DNA of 64,000 nt, taken from positions 3,316,354-3,380,353 of the forward strand of contig NZ_CP048878.1 in the NCBI RefSeq assembly GCF_011009015.1. The letters run 5' to 3'. The translations under genes and the position numbers were made by a program. The notes below the pieces were generated by a model, which saw only the letters and a list, made by a program, of their open reading frames with translations, searched no databases and was not told where the DNA came from. Origin of the DNA: Spartinivicinus ruber. GTDB taxonomy: Bacteria > Pseudomonadota > Gammaproteobacteria > Pseudomonadales > Zooshikellaceae. Shown here piece by piece: positions 1-11,100 of the stretch. How positions within the stretch are numbered: the stretch's first letter is position 1; each line of letters starts with the position of its first letter.

Positions 1-3000
1 CAAATCAATTGGTTGGTTTAACCACGCTTCTGGCTGAGAAACCATCTGCTCAACACTTACTGTTTTAATCGTTGATTTTGTCAGTTTTTGCTGAGTCAAT
101 TTATAATGCTGATTTTCAACATCATCCATCCATTCTAGAAGCAACACTTCTGATGACATAAAATAAGACTTCAACTGTTTCCATACGGCTGAAGCCTTAT
201 CTGGCAGATTCAATAATTCATCAGCAAAAGCCAGTGAAGAATCAGCCAATCCTGCTATAGTTGTTGCTGCTGTTTGACTGGTTAATTGTTTAGGTGAACC
301 ATTTAAGTGAACAATTTCGTCATAAAGCGGAGTAAGATATTCAAGCCAGGATTTTACCAATGATACAGGCTCCAGTCGCTGATGGGCTTGTAAGTAGAAT
401 TCCATCAACCACTGTCTAGTCATTTGCTTGGCACGTTGTAATAATTTTTTCCGACTTTTTGCATTAAGTTGTTTGTAATACAACGTTTCCAGCCAACAGC
501 CTAACTGGTTCAACACAGCACCACTATACACTTGAATGCTAACCCCATCATCAGGTCGTAATCTCATCACTAATGCTTGCCACTGAGATTCACTCATTAA
601 TAGCATCCAACTTTGCAACCAACCTGGACTTTCCTCAAAGCACTGAACTAATCCTTGTAAATTCCCCTCTAGGACCTGAGTAGTTAATAAGCGAATTTGT
701 TGATACTGCACCTGAGTTAGCGGAACCAGCCGATTTAGCAACTGAGCAATGACAGCAAGAGGTTGAAATGTCTGCTCAGCTATTTTTTGCTTGGTTGATA
801 GTTTGTCATCGCCCGTTTGTTTGCTTAAATGCTGTCGATAAAGCTTGGCAAAATAATTCCGATCAAATGCCTCAGCAATCAATTTATGATGAGAATAAGG
901 GTGCTTTACCTGTTCTATAGCCGGTTTTTCAGTACGAATCTGATTGCCAATAGCACACCATAACAAAGCCCATGCCTTACAGCTCAAACCTGTCGTTTGG
1001 TTACTATAGATAAATTCTGTATTGATGTTTTCCTGTTGTAATTGTTGAATTAACTTTATAGTGTCATTGAAAATAGTTAACCCATCAAAAGGACGCAGTT
1101 GTAATAGTAAATTAAAGCAGTCCTGACAACTAAGTGAAGCAATTAGTTTAACATTTTCTTGCCAACTATTATTACACAATTGATAAAGTGTTTTAGCTTG
1201 CTGTTGAGCTAACTGGGTGACATTCTCTTTAACATCTATATTAACTCTGGCCTTAACATGCTTCCTATTCGTTATTGGTTGCTTGTTAGCAGAAAGTTTT
1301 TGGCTTGTAGCTTTATGTAAGTCAGCCGATGCAGTAGAGCAATACCATTGATTTATCAGTGCTTGTTGTAGCCAATTTTTGGTTTGTTGACTGACTTCAG
1401 GTAGCAATAAAGTCAACAGTTCTGGAATATCCTTCTCAACCAAAAGGCTTCGTTGATTGAATACCCAATATTGAATAACTAACCAGCATTGATGTCGTCG
1501 GTCATGATATTTTTCCCAATCATTACTGAAATTTTCAATTGCTCCTTCTGCGTTTCGTTCAAAAGACAAGCCATCATGCACATTGATCAGGGTTTCTAAG
1601 GTAACAACTAGCCAGTGAATAAAGATTAATAGCAGATAGCCATCATGAGGGCGCAGCAAAATTACTAAACTATTTTTTAAGGCAATAGGTAAAATGCCTA
1701 ATAAATAATCCAGTGATTTAGGCTCCTTAAGTCTCTGTAGTAGACAATAGCTTAGCCGTGCAGGTGCAGTCTGTAATAAAAATTGATACAACAACCTCGT
1801 ACTATTTTGGTAAAATAACTGATTATGTTGTGCTAAAACAGCTCGCTTAAAAGTTGCAAGTATTTCATTTATCTCACGATCAGATACCACACAATATTGT
1901 TTTTTATCAATAGACTCATAAACTTTTCCATTATCTGGATACCTAATTAAGATATTAGCTAGTGTATTTTTTTTCAACGGTTGGTCAATAGAATCATTAA
2001 TACTGGTATATCCTGGGCTAGACTGACTGATAAAGTAGTTTTTTAGATAACCAGGTAAAGTAGACGTTATTTTTTGGCCAATTTGACGTAATAGTTTCCG
2101 GTAGTACTTGTGAGTTAGTGTAAATTGCTCACCAACATTAATTGTAAAATTCTGATTAAAAGAATCAGTTTTTGACCTAAGCTGAATTGAACTAGAATCT
2201 AATTCTAGTTGTTTTTTTGAGAGGACAATAGCTTGTTTCTTCATTTGATAATGATCAAGATTATTATCCACTTCCGGGTATTTTTCTCTATTTAAGCTGC
2301 TTGTTTTATTTAATTGTTGTTGCCATTGCTGGATGGCCAACTCTGCCTGGCGAAAAAAAATAGTTAACGACTTAGATAGTGTTTGGCCCATTAAAATACT
2401 TTCTCTACTTAAATGGGTTAACTGTACTTTAATCGACTCAATAGGCAGTTGCTCAACAGTCGACTTCAAGTTTACTTCAAGGTGGTTGATTAAAAGGTCT
2501 ACTGCGATATCATGATGCAATAATAACCAGCTCGCTAACTGCGGGAATAGTATATACACCAAATCTCGCTTATCAGCTTCAGATATAAATGATTTTTTAT
2601 CCATTGAATAGTTCGAGTTGGCGACTTTTTTACTGTGCAGTATACTGTCATAATTGGTTAAATAATTTTTGAGCAATTTATCCTGAAGAGATTGTGATAA
2701 CTGCTGGCTTAGTAATAAGCAATAGTCATTAACCCAACGATACCAATCTTTTCTATATGCCTCTCCCCGTTGTGCTGTTTGAGTAAGTATTTTATCAAGT
2801 GAACTAGCCATTAAACAATATAAAGACTCACTGCTGCTAAAATAGCTTAATGTATTTATATTTGTATGAACTTTTTGGTCAACTGGAGGACGTTTTATTG
2901 GTTTAAATTTACTATGATCATCAAGTGCTGTAAAAAGTTTATGCCAAAATTCACCAGCATCAGGTAGCCTGTCAATGGCCTTATGACTAGCAAGACTATT

Positions 3001-4728
3001 TACATAATATTCAATATCGACCTTACTTTCCGTTGATTGATTAACGTCCCTATCATATTCACTCAATACCTGCTGATAAATATCCCACTTATTGGCTAGG
3101 TCTATACCGTCGAATAGCTGTTGCAGCTGAGAAGTCGATAGCAGGTTAATAGTGTCTTTTAATTGCTGGGAGTGACTCTGTATATAGGTTTCCTTCAAGT
3201 TATCTTGAGTTATTTGACAGGCTTCATCTTGGTTGTACTTTATGTTTTTAACATGATCAGAATGATTTGTTTCTTTAACTACTTTATAAACATCATTTGT
3301 GTTATCACTCGTGCTATTTTGGGAGCCTTGCTGGCTTATGAGTCTAACTGACTTGGCCCAATCATATTGTAGCTGCTTCAACCAAAGCCATTTTACTACT
3401 CCATCATGAAACTTACTATTTACAGGCTGCTGTTTGCAGCCCCTTTCGAACTGTCTTGTATCAGCAGCCTTTTTTTTATTTTTATTAATTAAATTAAACT
3501 GTTTTTCAAGCAATTGCTGGATAGCTAATCCAGCCTGTTGGCCAAAGTAATATCTGTTATATATCGTATTAGAAAAAAGTTTGCTGCTGCTATTTCGTTT
3601 TTCTACTCCAACTTTATTTGAAAAAAAAATTTGTTTTTTGGTTTTTAATTGAATCAATAGCAGCTTCAGCAAATTCCAGCTGTATTTTTTTCTCTGATAT
3701 GATATAGGGTTTAACCAATTATCCAACAAGTGAACAGAAAGAAAAGTAAAATCAAACTGTCGACTATCCAGTTTGTTTACCAATAATGAAAGCATTTTTG
3801 TATATGAATCACTGACCGAGGAGTGCTTTCCTGTCTCCCTTTCCTTATATTGTTCAAGCTGCTTTGCCAAAAAAATTGCCCATAGTGAGAAAGGTTCTTC
3901 CTGGTTTGGTTTATCAGAAGGGCTCTTTAGCGATGGGTGATTAACTACTGATTGTTTTGTATTTTTATTCAATAGCAACTCACATACTGGCATTAAAGCA
4001 GCTATTAATTGGCTAGCCATAGGGTAGCTGTGCGGCGCAACCAGCATGAAAAATTGTTGGCACTGTTCATCACTAAGTAATTGACACCATTGCTCAGCTA
4101 TATTTGGCAGCTTATTCAATAAATTCAACCATGGCTTGACCAACTCCGGTTGTTGATTCCACAATGATAGTGTTGTATTCAAGGACTGTTGCTGCTGAGG
4201 ATATTCAAGGGCAAGTAGCTCTTCAAACCAAGCGAGTAATTGATCAGGCAAGCGACTTGATATAGTTGTTTGAGGGTAATTCAGTGAATGATCACCTTGT
4301 GGGCTATTAGCATCCGTTTGATTAATAACGGGTCGTACCGACATTAAGCCATTTAGCTCAACAGAATTATCTGTATTATTTTGCTGGTTTTGCAAATGGT
4401 GGGTGAGTGCCTGAACAAACTGTTGCTGTAAGTGTCGTTTAAACTGTAGTAACCATTTATGGGGTGTTTGAGAATGGCTATATAAAATTATGGGCAATTG
4501 TACAGTCAATCGCTTAATTGCTACCTTTTTCTTCAACTGTTTTGTTAACAAACTCGGGTTTAACTGATGTAATGCTTCTTCCAGCCACCTTCCCAACTCT
4601 TGGTTTAAGTAATATTTTAATTGTTTATCTAACTTATCCACCTGTGGTAATTGAGTAAAGCCATTATAGGAAACTTTACAATTAAAACACCCTACCCGGT
4701 TTTGATCACCACAGGCGTGCTTAATCAT
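1..4728 (-). CDS. eCIS tape-measure protein, partial (runs off left edge)
   Basis: An open frame of 1,576 codons begins at an ATG (4726-4728) and has no stop before the window edge, so the C-terminus is missing. The N-terminus (MIKHACGDQNRVGCFNC, then a segment around residues 68-80 reading KVAIKRLTVQLP) follows the pattern of the contractile injection system tape-measure family (CIS_TMP). The rest is rich in Gln, Leu and Ser and predicted helical, as expected for a length-determining core protein. It overlaps the preceding baseplate gene by 8 bp, so it is translationally coupled and is the last visible gene of the eCIS operon. The position after the Afp12-like gene matches afp14/pvc14. Family assignment rests on context and N-terminal pattern; most of the body has no motif I recognise. 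Codon use is more AT-rich than the catabolic genes to the right. Confidence 0.72.
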   Translation of the reverse strand, partial: MIKHACGDQNRVGCFNCKVSYNGFTQLPQVDKLDKQLKYYLNQELGRWLEEALHQLNPSLLTKQLKKKVAIKRLTVQLPIILYSHSQTPHKWLLQFKRHLQQQFVQALTHHLQNQQNNTDNSVELNGLMSVRPVINQTDANSPQGDHSLNYPQTTISSRLPDQLLAWFEELLALEYPQQQQSLNTTLSLWNQQPELVKPWLNLLNKLPNIAEQWCQLLSDEQCQQFFMLVAPHSYPMASQLIAALMPVCELLLNKNTKQSVVNHPSLKSPSDKPNQEEPFSLWAIFLAKQLEQYKERETGKHSSVSDSYTKMLSLLVNKLDSRQFDFTFLSVHLLDNWLNPISYQRKKYSWNLLKLLLIQLKTKKQIFFSNKVGVEKRNSSSKLFSNTIYNRYYFGQQAGLAIQQLLEKQFNLINKNKKKAADTRQFERGCKQQPVNSKFHDGVVKWLWLKQLQYDWAKSVRLISQQGSQNSTSDNTNDVYKVVKETNHSDHVKNIKYNQDEACQITQDNLKETYIQSHSQQLKDTINLLSTSQLQQLFDGIDLANKWDIYQQVLSEYDRDVNQSTESKVDIEYYVNSLASHKAIDRLPDAGEFWHKLFTALDDHSKFKPIKRPPVDQKVHTNINTLSYFSSSESLYCLMASSLDKILTQTAQRGEAYRKDWYRWVNDYCLLLSQQLSQSLQDKLLKNYLTNYDSILHSKKVANSNYSMDKKSFISEADKRDLVYILFPQLASWLLLHHDIAVDLLINHLEVNLKSTVEQLPIESIKVQLTHLSRESILMGQTLSKSLTIFFRQAELAIQQWQQQLNKTSSLNREKYPEVDNNLDHYQMKKQAIVLSKKQLELDSSSIQLRSKTDSFNQNFTINVGEQFTLTHKYYRKLLRQIGQKITSTLPGYLKNYFISQSSPGYTSINDSIDQPLKKNTLANILIRYPDNGKVYESIDKKQYCVVSDREINEILATFKRAVLAQHNQLFYQNSTRLLYQFLLQTAPARLSYCLLQRLKEPKSLDYLLGILPIALKNSLVILLRPHDGYLLLIFIHWLVVTLETLINVHDGLSFERNAEGAIENFSNDWEKYHDRRHQCWLVIQYWVFNQRSLLVEKDIPELLTLLLPEVSQQTKNWLQQALINQWYCSTASADLHKATSQKLSANKQPITNRKHVKARVNIDVKENVTQLAQQQAKTLYQLCNNSWQENVKLIASLSCQDCFNLLLQLRPFDGLTIFNDTIKLIQQLQQENINTEFIYSNQTTGLSCKAWALLWCAIGNQIRTEKPAIEQVKHPYSHHKLIAEAFDRNYFAKLYRQHLSKQTGDDKLSTKQKIAEQTFQPLAVIAQLLNRLVPLTQVQYQQIRLLTTQVLEGNLQGLVQCFEESPGWLQSWMLLMSESQWQALVMRLRPDDGVSIQVYSGAVLNQLGCWLETLYYKQLNAKSRKKLLQRAKQMTRQWLMEFYLQAHQRLEPVSLVKSWLEYLTPLYDEIVHLNGSPKQLTSQTAATTIAGLADSSLAFADELLNLPDKASAVWKQLKSYFMSSEVLLLEWMDDVENQHYKLTQQKLTKSTIKTVSVEQMVSQPEAWLNQPIDL

Positions 4729-7246
4729 GACTACCGGCTCTATTATTTTCATCACTGTTAGACAACGACTGCATAAAGTCGACTAACTGTCGTCTGGTTG
4801 ATTCAACCTGTTTATGGTTTGGCTTAGTTTGAATAGCTTCATGACGCCACTTGCTGTACAAGCTTTCATATTGCTGCATTTGAGTAAAACCAAGCCAAAA
4901 TACTTCTGGATGAAAGTGAGCTGGGCAGATATCTCTGATTATAGATTGAGCAAACTGCTGAAAATCAAGGTTTGCATAGCGTGCCGGCCAGGCAGGTATT
5001 AACAGACTTAAACGACCATAATAAAAAGTCGCCTTGCCTTGCTTAGTTGTTGAGTTTTTTGTTTTACCTAAAGAATGTGGGTGTAAAGCAATATGCTCCA
5101 AAAGATGTAGGCCTTCAGTATAGCGATTCAACCCAACTAAAAACTGCTGACATACGCTTGCCACCGCTTTTGCTTGATCAATACTGTTAAAAACGCCTAA
5201 TTGATACCAATCATGTTTGTTACCTCGATTAAAAACCAAGACACACTTTTTCTTCTGCTGGGTTTTATGATCTTTATGGCGATGTGATTTTTGCCAACCA
5301 CATCGATAACGTTGTGGGTCAATACCTTCAACTAAAAATTCTGCATTAATTTTGTCTGAGCGAAATAAGCCTACTTGCATTAATTGTTGGTACAAGTCTG
5401 GCAGTTGAGATTCATCACAAGGTTCAGCAGGTATTAATATTGCAGGATAAAAATGGTGTTTAATTTTCTGATCAGTTTCTATAGTTTTTTGGTCATCACT
5501 ACTATATGTAATGGCTGAAAAATCCCATGACCGGTCTTCCACAATTGTCAAATTTATTCTATGAAGCAATTCAGTCAACGAGCAATTGGTTAGCTTAGCA
5601 CAATTCAGTAGTAATCGACTTTTTAGCGTGAGGCCTGATATCGATTCTGGATGCCAGGCAGGCAGTTGATAGTTGCCCCCCCTCCCTTTCACCAAACCTA
5701 ATACAGGTAAATGTTGTGCTAAGGTCACTTTTGCTCGTATTAGCTCATATTCAAAAGCAGGCTGGGTAAAATAACAATTAAATTGTCGATGACTATCATC
5801 GGGGTAACTTTCACCATAAAGTGCTAACAAATAATTCAACGCACGTAGTTTTCGTTCACAGTAATTATCCGTTTCCGCAATTATCTTAGCTAATATTTCT
5901 ACTAACGACTCACCCTGCTGTTTATACAATATTTGTGCATCTCTTTGGGGAAGCACTTGATAGTGATAACTGCTGGTGGTTTGGGTATCAAGGGATAATA
6001 AAGTTCGAAACTGTTCTAAGTTCTCTAAGTTATTCGCTATAAACTGCTCAAACAGCATTAAATAGCCATTAAGTTGTTTTGCCTGTGCTTGTCGTTGACT
6101 AGACGCAAAATAAGGTAACCCCTGGGAACTGATTTGGTAATTGGCTGGAAATAATCCCTGTACTGGAATGTGCTGATTAAGCAGTAAATAATCATTTCCA
6201 AAATGAGGAAAAATCTGCTCATGATGTTTCATGGAAAGTGCAGCCTTCTCCTTACGAGCAATACCCTGGCGTATTGCCGTTTGATATTCAGTGAGCTGTA
6301 CTGAATACACTCGACCACCCTGGGTTATGTCAAGCTTAAAAGATGTCAAGTCATCAAAGGGGATCGCTAACTTATATTGGCTGTGCTGATCAACCACCAA
6401 ATATTGATAAAACTGTTTATTACCTGCAACTAAATGAAGCTGTGAGATCTTTTTTACCCCTACTAATGCTTCAAGATGTTCTGTTAAATGGCTAATTTGA
6501 AGGTTTCTTTTAGTGGGCGTTTCTTTTAATCTACCTTGGGGACAAAAAGGCCCTTCGATAACATCCTCTAACCCTAATCCTTCTTCTAATAATGTTTCAT
6601 AACGGACAAATTCTGCTTTTGGGGTAATTAAATCAGCACACTCAAGATAAATTTGTGCGATCACCTTTTCAACTGGGTGACCAATTTCGATATCAACACT
6701 GCCATGCAGATACACCATTTGTGCATTCATTTCTGCTACCTGCACAACAATGGGAGCACACAGCGGGCGTTGTGCATGATAATAGCTAATCAGTTCCTTG
6801 GTTAACTGTTGTTTTGCCGTTTCACTATGATAACTTCTACAGTTATAACGCACCTCCAGATTAGGCTGCTGAAAGAGCTGACTCATATTCATTACAACTG
6901 CATTAATACTGGTTAGTTTGGCTAACATCAGTGTTTTATAATCATGAAGCGTAACAGGCCCACTTGGTAGTATTTTACCCGGGCTATAAAGGCCTTGTGT
7001 TGATAAATCAATTTTATTTTCAGGACCAATTAAGTACTGTTGTATTGGATAACTACTTCGATAGACAACATCAGTTAAAGCAAAACAGAGCTGTTCCAGC
7101 AAAGTGACCCCAGGGTCATGTAAGTTATAGTCAGTCCATACGTCTCCAGCCAGCTGCTGCATGAAACTTAACCCTTCATACATCAAGCTTTCGTAACTAA
7201 ATGGATTATCACTATCTAAAGAATCAATGGTTTGTGAGGGTCTCAT
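4721..7246 (-). CDS. eCIS baseplate wedge protein (Afp12/gp7-like), 841 aa
   Basis: Predicted large baseplate component of the contractile injection system. The N-terminal segment around residues 35-51, DVWTDYNLHDPGVTLLE, followed by QLCFALTDVVYRS, is the signature of Afp12/Pvc12-type baseplate proteins, which form the wedge with the J-like protein. The ATG overlaps the stop of the upstream fibre-like gene in an ATGA arrangement, and its own stop overlaps the tape-measure start, so the genes are translationally coupled. No signal peptide or membrane segment is visible, consistent with assembly in the cytoplasm. Length is at the high end but normal for this family. Confident in the family; the exact contacts are inferred from AFP/PVC structures. 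Confidence 0.85.
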   Translation of the reverse strand: MRPSQTIDSLDSDNPFSYESLMYEGLSFMQQLAGDVWTDYNLHDPGVTLLEQLCFALTDVVYRSSYPIQQYLIGPENKIDLSTQGLYSPGKILPSGPVTLHDYKTLMLAKLTSINAVVMNMSQLFQQPNLEVRYNCRSYHSETAKQQLTKELISYYHAQRPLCAPIVVQVAEMNAQMVYLHGSVDIEIGHPVEKVIAQIYLECADLITPKAEFVRYETLLEEGLGLEDVIEGPFCPQGRLKETPTKRNLQISHLTEHLEALVGVKKISQLHLVAGNKQFYQYLVVDQHSQYKLAIPFDDLTSFKLDITQGGRVYSVQLTEYQTAIRQGIARKEKAALSMKHHEQIFPHFGNDYLLLNQHIPVQGLFPANYQISSQGLPYFASSQRQAQAKQLNGYLMLFEQFIANNLENLEQFRTLLSLDTQTTSSYHYQVLPQRDAQILYKQQGESLVEILAKIIAETDNYCERKLRALNYLLALYGESYPDDSHRQFNCYFTQPAFEYELIRAKVTLAQHLPVLGLVKGRGGNYQLPAWHPESISGLTLKSRLLLNCAKLTNCSLTELLHRINLTIVEDRSWDFSAITYSSDDQKTIETDQKIKHHFYPAILIPAEPCDESQLPDLYQQLMQVGLFRSDKINAEFLVEGIDPQRYRCGWQKSHRHKDHKTQQKKKCVLVFNRGNKHDWYQLGVFNSIDQAKAVASVCQQFLVGLNRYTEGLHLLEHIALHPHSLGKTKNSTTKQGKATFYYGRLSLLIPAWPARYANLDFQQFAQSIIRDICPAHFHPEVFWLGFTQMQQYESLYSKWRHEAIQTKPNHKQVESTRRQLVDFMQSLSNSDENNRAGSHD

Positions 7247-8142
7247 GTTAATACTTCTTCCCTATCATTACTGACATAGGAATGATACATATGATCATCA
7301 AACCACAACTGTGTTATGTTATAATTTATATAAATATTTACCTCCCTATCGCAATAGTTACGAATCGTGCGCATTTGCAAGGTATATCGATTAAGTCCGG
7401 CTTTTATCCAACGCAAACGAATCCGATCCCAACGGGAGTAAAAATGACAATGTTGATGAAAAATCCCTGTATTATAGCCAAATAATTTACTCAGCCAACG
7501 AGTACCATGATAAGTACTCATTGCGGTTGCTTTCAGTAAGGCATAACGCCCCTGTCCTTTTTTACCACCAACACCTGCTACCACTTCAAACATCTTACAA
7601 CCAGTTAAATTGGTAATGACATCATGCCAACGGCCGTTCGCAACAACACGACCCTGACAGTAATTACCAACTCTACCAGAGCAAGCAAGGGTGCCATTAA
7701 TATCAAGGGTATGGTCAGGCTTTTTACGATTAATTCCTATTTTTTTTTCATTAGCACTGAATGATAATAATGAACTACTTTCACTGCTTATATCTTCAGT
7801 TTGATGCGTAGACTCAGCTTTATTATTAATAATTTTTTTTCTTTCTAACGATACAAAATCAAGCAGGTTTTTAAAATGTAGATGGGAGCCATCATTTTCC
7901 ATTTCCATCTGCCATAAAGCTGTTTTAGTATCGGTATGCCTAGCATAAATACTCAATAATTTATGGCGTTCTGTAGGTCTAATTTTTATGCCAGTAACTT
8001 GGGTGATATCAAAGCCATCGTCAGCAGGATTAATAGTGGAATCAATTAAGTCAGCAAAGTCCAGTTCACTTGGCAATCTCCCTCGGCTGAATAATATTTT
8101 TAATTTGTCTCTGGTTTTTTTGGCCATAACACTGGGGTCCAT
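7243..8142 (-). CDS. eCIS fibre/receptor-like protein, 299 aa
   Basis: Probable surface or adhesin component of the injection particle. The N-terminal 60 residues (TRDKLKILFSRGRLPSELDF) look like a particle-binding segment. A Ser/Glu-rich spacer follows (about 105-130), then a phage-fibre-like stretch (IGINRKKPDHTLDINGTL, about 135-152) typical of trimeric tail-fibre stalks. The C-terminal half has the pattern GRWHDVITNLTGCKMFEVVAGVG and DRIRLRW...YTLQMRTIRNY...YNITQLWFD, which I associate with adhesin-like genes inside Bacteroidetes-type and MAC-type eCIS loci. It lies between the two baseplate genes, with an ATGA overlap downstream. A second in-frame ATG at 8127 (MAKKTRDK) is an equally good start. 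Function in target binding is inference. Confidence 0.65.
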   Translation of the reverse strand: MDPSVMAKKTRDKLKILFSRGRLPSELDFADLIDSTINPADDGFDITQVTGIKIRPTERHKLLSIYARHTDTKTALWQMEMENDGSHLHFKNLLDFVSLERKKIINNKAESTHQTEDISSESSSLLSFSANEKKIGINRKKPDHTLDINGTLACSGRVGNYCQGRVVANGRWHDVITNLTGCKMFEVVAGVGGKKGQGRYALLKATAMSTYHGTRWLSKLFGYNTGIFHQHCHFYSRWDRIRLRWIKAGLNRYTLQMRTIRNYCDREVNIYINYNITQLWFDDHMYHSYVSNDREEVLT

Positions 8143-8189
8143 TTAATGGAGACACGAATTATACCTTTCATATTGGGTATAAAATTAAG

Positions 8190-11100
8190 TTAATGGCCAA
8201 TGACAAAACTTGACCCTAAAGCTAATTCATCTACTCCAGTCCTCTCTGCCAACACATTATTCGCCTGTCCCAACGACTCAATGCCATGTTGAGCAAAGGG
8301 TAATACAATCCCCCAAGGGTATTTTGGATAGACATCACGCTGTGTACAAGTTGCTTTTTCTTGGCTGGGGGGAGCCTTTTTATCTACACTGATGACAGAG
8401 TCAAGCAGCTCATAACGTCCATCTTTTAAAGGTGTCACTTTAATTAAAGATAAGTTGGTTACATAAGCAATATAAGGTAAGTCACGAATAAATGCTTCAA
8501 TAATATCTGGCTGAAGTTGCCAGTCAAATGTTGGTGTTATCTTATATTTTCCCCAAGCTGATAAGTAATGGCTAATTGCGTCGTTTAATGCCGAATGGCC
8601 ATTAATATCCGAAGCATTACTATTAAATACCACCGAACAACGTAATTGAACACGTTCATAAATGGGATTAGCCACTTCAATGGTAACCCCAGGGGTACAG
8701 TGCTGCTGTAGTGTTTGGTTGATTTGCTCTAACTCAATCGCACTGATAGGCTGCGGTGGCTGACTTAACTCACTTGCCGTTGACTCATTATGTAAGTGAG
8801 CTGCTGTAGGAATAACAATAATCAATACATGACCCGCGGCAACTTGATGTGGCTGCTGAAAACTCTGCGCAGTAAAACATTTTACTCGCGCTATATTGGG
8901 AAAAGTCTCTAATACAATTCGTTCATAATCCCACGCTTGAACCGCCCTATTACGATGTCTTAGTCGTTCAGCACAACGTTGAGACCAGTCACTAACTGAT
9001 TCTTTTAGTTTACCCCTTACACTGGGTAATGGTTGAGAAACACTAGTAATACCTTCTATAGACTGTTGTAATTTAAAACGATTCTCTGCAGCTAAAATAG
9101 CAGAACGCGATGCCTCACAATTAACTACCCAGCGTACCCGTACAGCATTTAATTGAATATCACGTAATTGACAATAACAGGCAGGATCATCCTGCGTAGA
9201 AACCCGCAGCCAGAATAAATCAGGATCCATGATATGACAGTTCAATGCTGTTGTACCTAACTGCGACAAGGTAGCCTCCCCTTTAAGGAGTGCTTCAGGT
9301 AACTCTAAGGTGATAATCCCTGGCGTTAAAAATCCATTCGTGTCATCTGCTAAAACATACTTACCATCAATTTCCAGCCAAACATTGTGCCTTAACAAAG
9401 CCCAGTTTAATGCACAAGTCGTATGCCGAATTCGTGCAATACTGGAAGGGTCAACATCTATTAGTAAGCTCAAACGTCCACCAGTAAATGACGATTTAAA
9501 CTTCAAACCAATATACACAGCACCTTGAAATGAGTACTGTGGCAACAAATACCCAGTCTCATAATGAATTTTTTCAGAGAATGATCGAGCACCAAAAGGA
9601 TACAAGGTATATACCTCCCCTGCCGAATTCTTCACCTGTTGTTTTGATTCCCGAGCCAACTTTTCTACATAAATACTGCAACTTGCCTGATAATTAGCAC
9701 TTATCCTGGTGATCATAGGTGTATAAGGTGGAGGTAATTCAGGGGGCTTCGCTATTTTTAAACGAATGGTTTCCGTCATTTTTTTCCCCATAATAACCGG
9801 GTATTGCTGGTGGGCAAAACTATGCTCTGCCCCCGTTAGCTGGAACCTGACAAAACCATTCATTGATTGGGTCGTAAAATTAAGCGACGAGTATTGCTTA
9901 CCTTTTGCTGGCTTAAATAACTCAAGATCACTAAATACGACCGTCTGCCAATTAGTTAAATAACCTTCCTGATCGATCGTAAAGAGTGGCTGAGGCTGGG
10001 GACTTTTCCCTTGTTGCTGTACAACACCTATTTCAGGATACCAGAGACCATCTTGTAAAATTTGCGGGTAAACCTGAAATGAATCATTAGTAATACCTAA
10101 TTCATAGGTTTTGTAGTAGGTTTCAAATCCACCCCGTTTTTGTGGCAGCCCTGCCCATTCAATATCAAGCGACAACTGATTGACTTTTTTAAATGAAAAT
10201 TCATTACTACCAACTATCAGCGAACTACCCAAGACTGGCTGCGCACCAAACGGCATAAACGGACTGGTTGGGTTAACCGGACCAAAATCATTATAAATTT
10301 GCAGATCTTTAAGCCCTGTTACTTCTACCTCAATGTTAGCTTGCAACAACACCAAATCAGCCAGTAACGAATAACTATAAATCAAGCTTTCTTGATTAAG
10401 TAAAAAACGAATAACCGGGGCTTGCTGGTCGATAAATTGGTCACTAACAGCTAAACCATGTATTGATTGATCAAAGTTAACAATGGCAGGTACTGAGCGA
10501 GGTAATTGAAAACTGATGGTAAACTCAATATGTTTACTGGGAGACTGTTTAGGGGTTAATAAATCGAAATCGTAGCTCGTGATGGATTGCCAACCTTCTT
10601 CACCAGTCATTGCAATTTGAAATCCCTGACCAAAAATTTTTTCAATCAGTAGCTGTCTATCTGCTGGGGTTAACTGAACACCACTTTGTTCTGCATCGAC
10701 TTTTAATGCCTGGTAGCGTTGTTTTGCCCCTTCAGCGAGCAATGTACACTGTTCATCCAATAACACAGCCAAGCAATCATCAGTGAGCAGTTTTTCTTCC
10801 AACAAACACTCACTTAAAGCATCACAAATAACTTTTCTCTTTTCGGTTTTAACACAGTAATGAATATTTTCATCGATAGTATTTTGAAGATGACGTTTTT
10901 CCAATACCAAGTTAAGTGTAACTTGTCGCAAGCCTTGTTTTAACCGTAAAATATTGCTACCAATTGCAAAGCCAATCGTCGTCTGCTCCCGTCGTGTTTG
11001 TTGATTGATGATTAAAGGCGCGCCAAAAAGACTTTGTGCCTGATTGTTTGCTAATTTATTGTCATCCAAACATTGTCCATGAATATTGGTGACTAAACCT

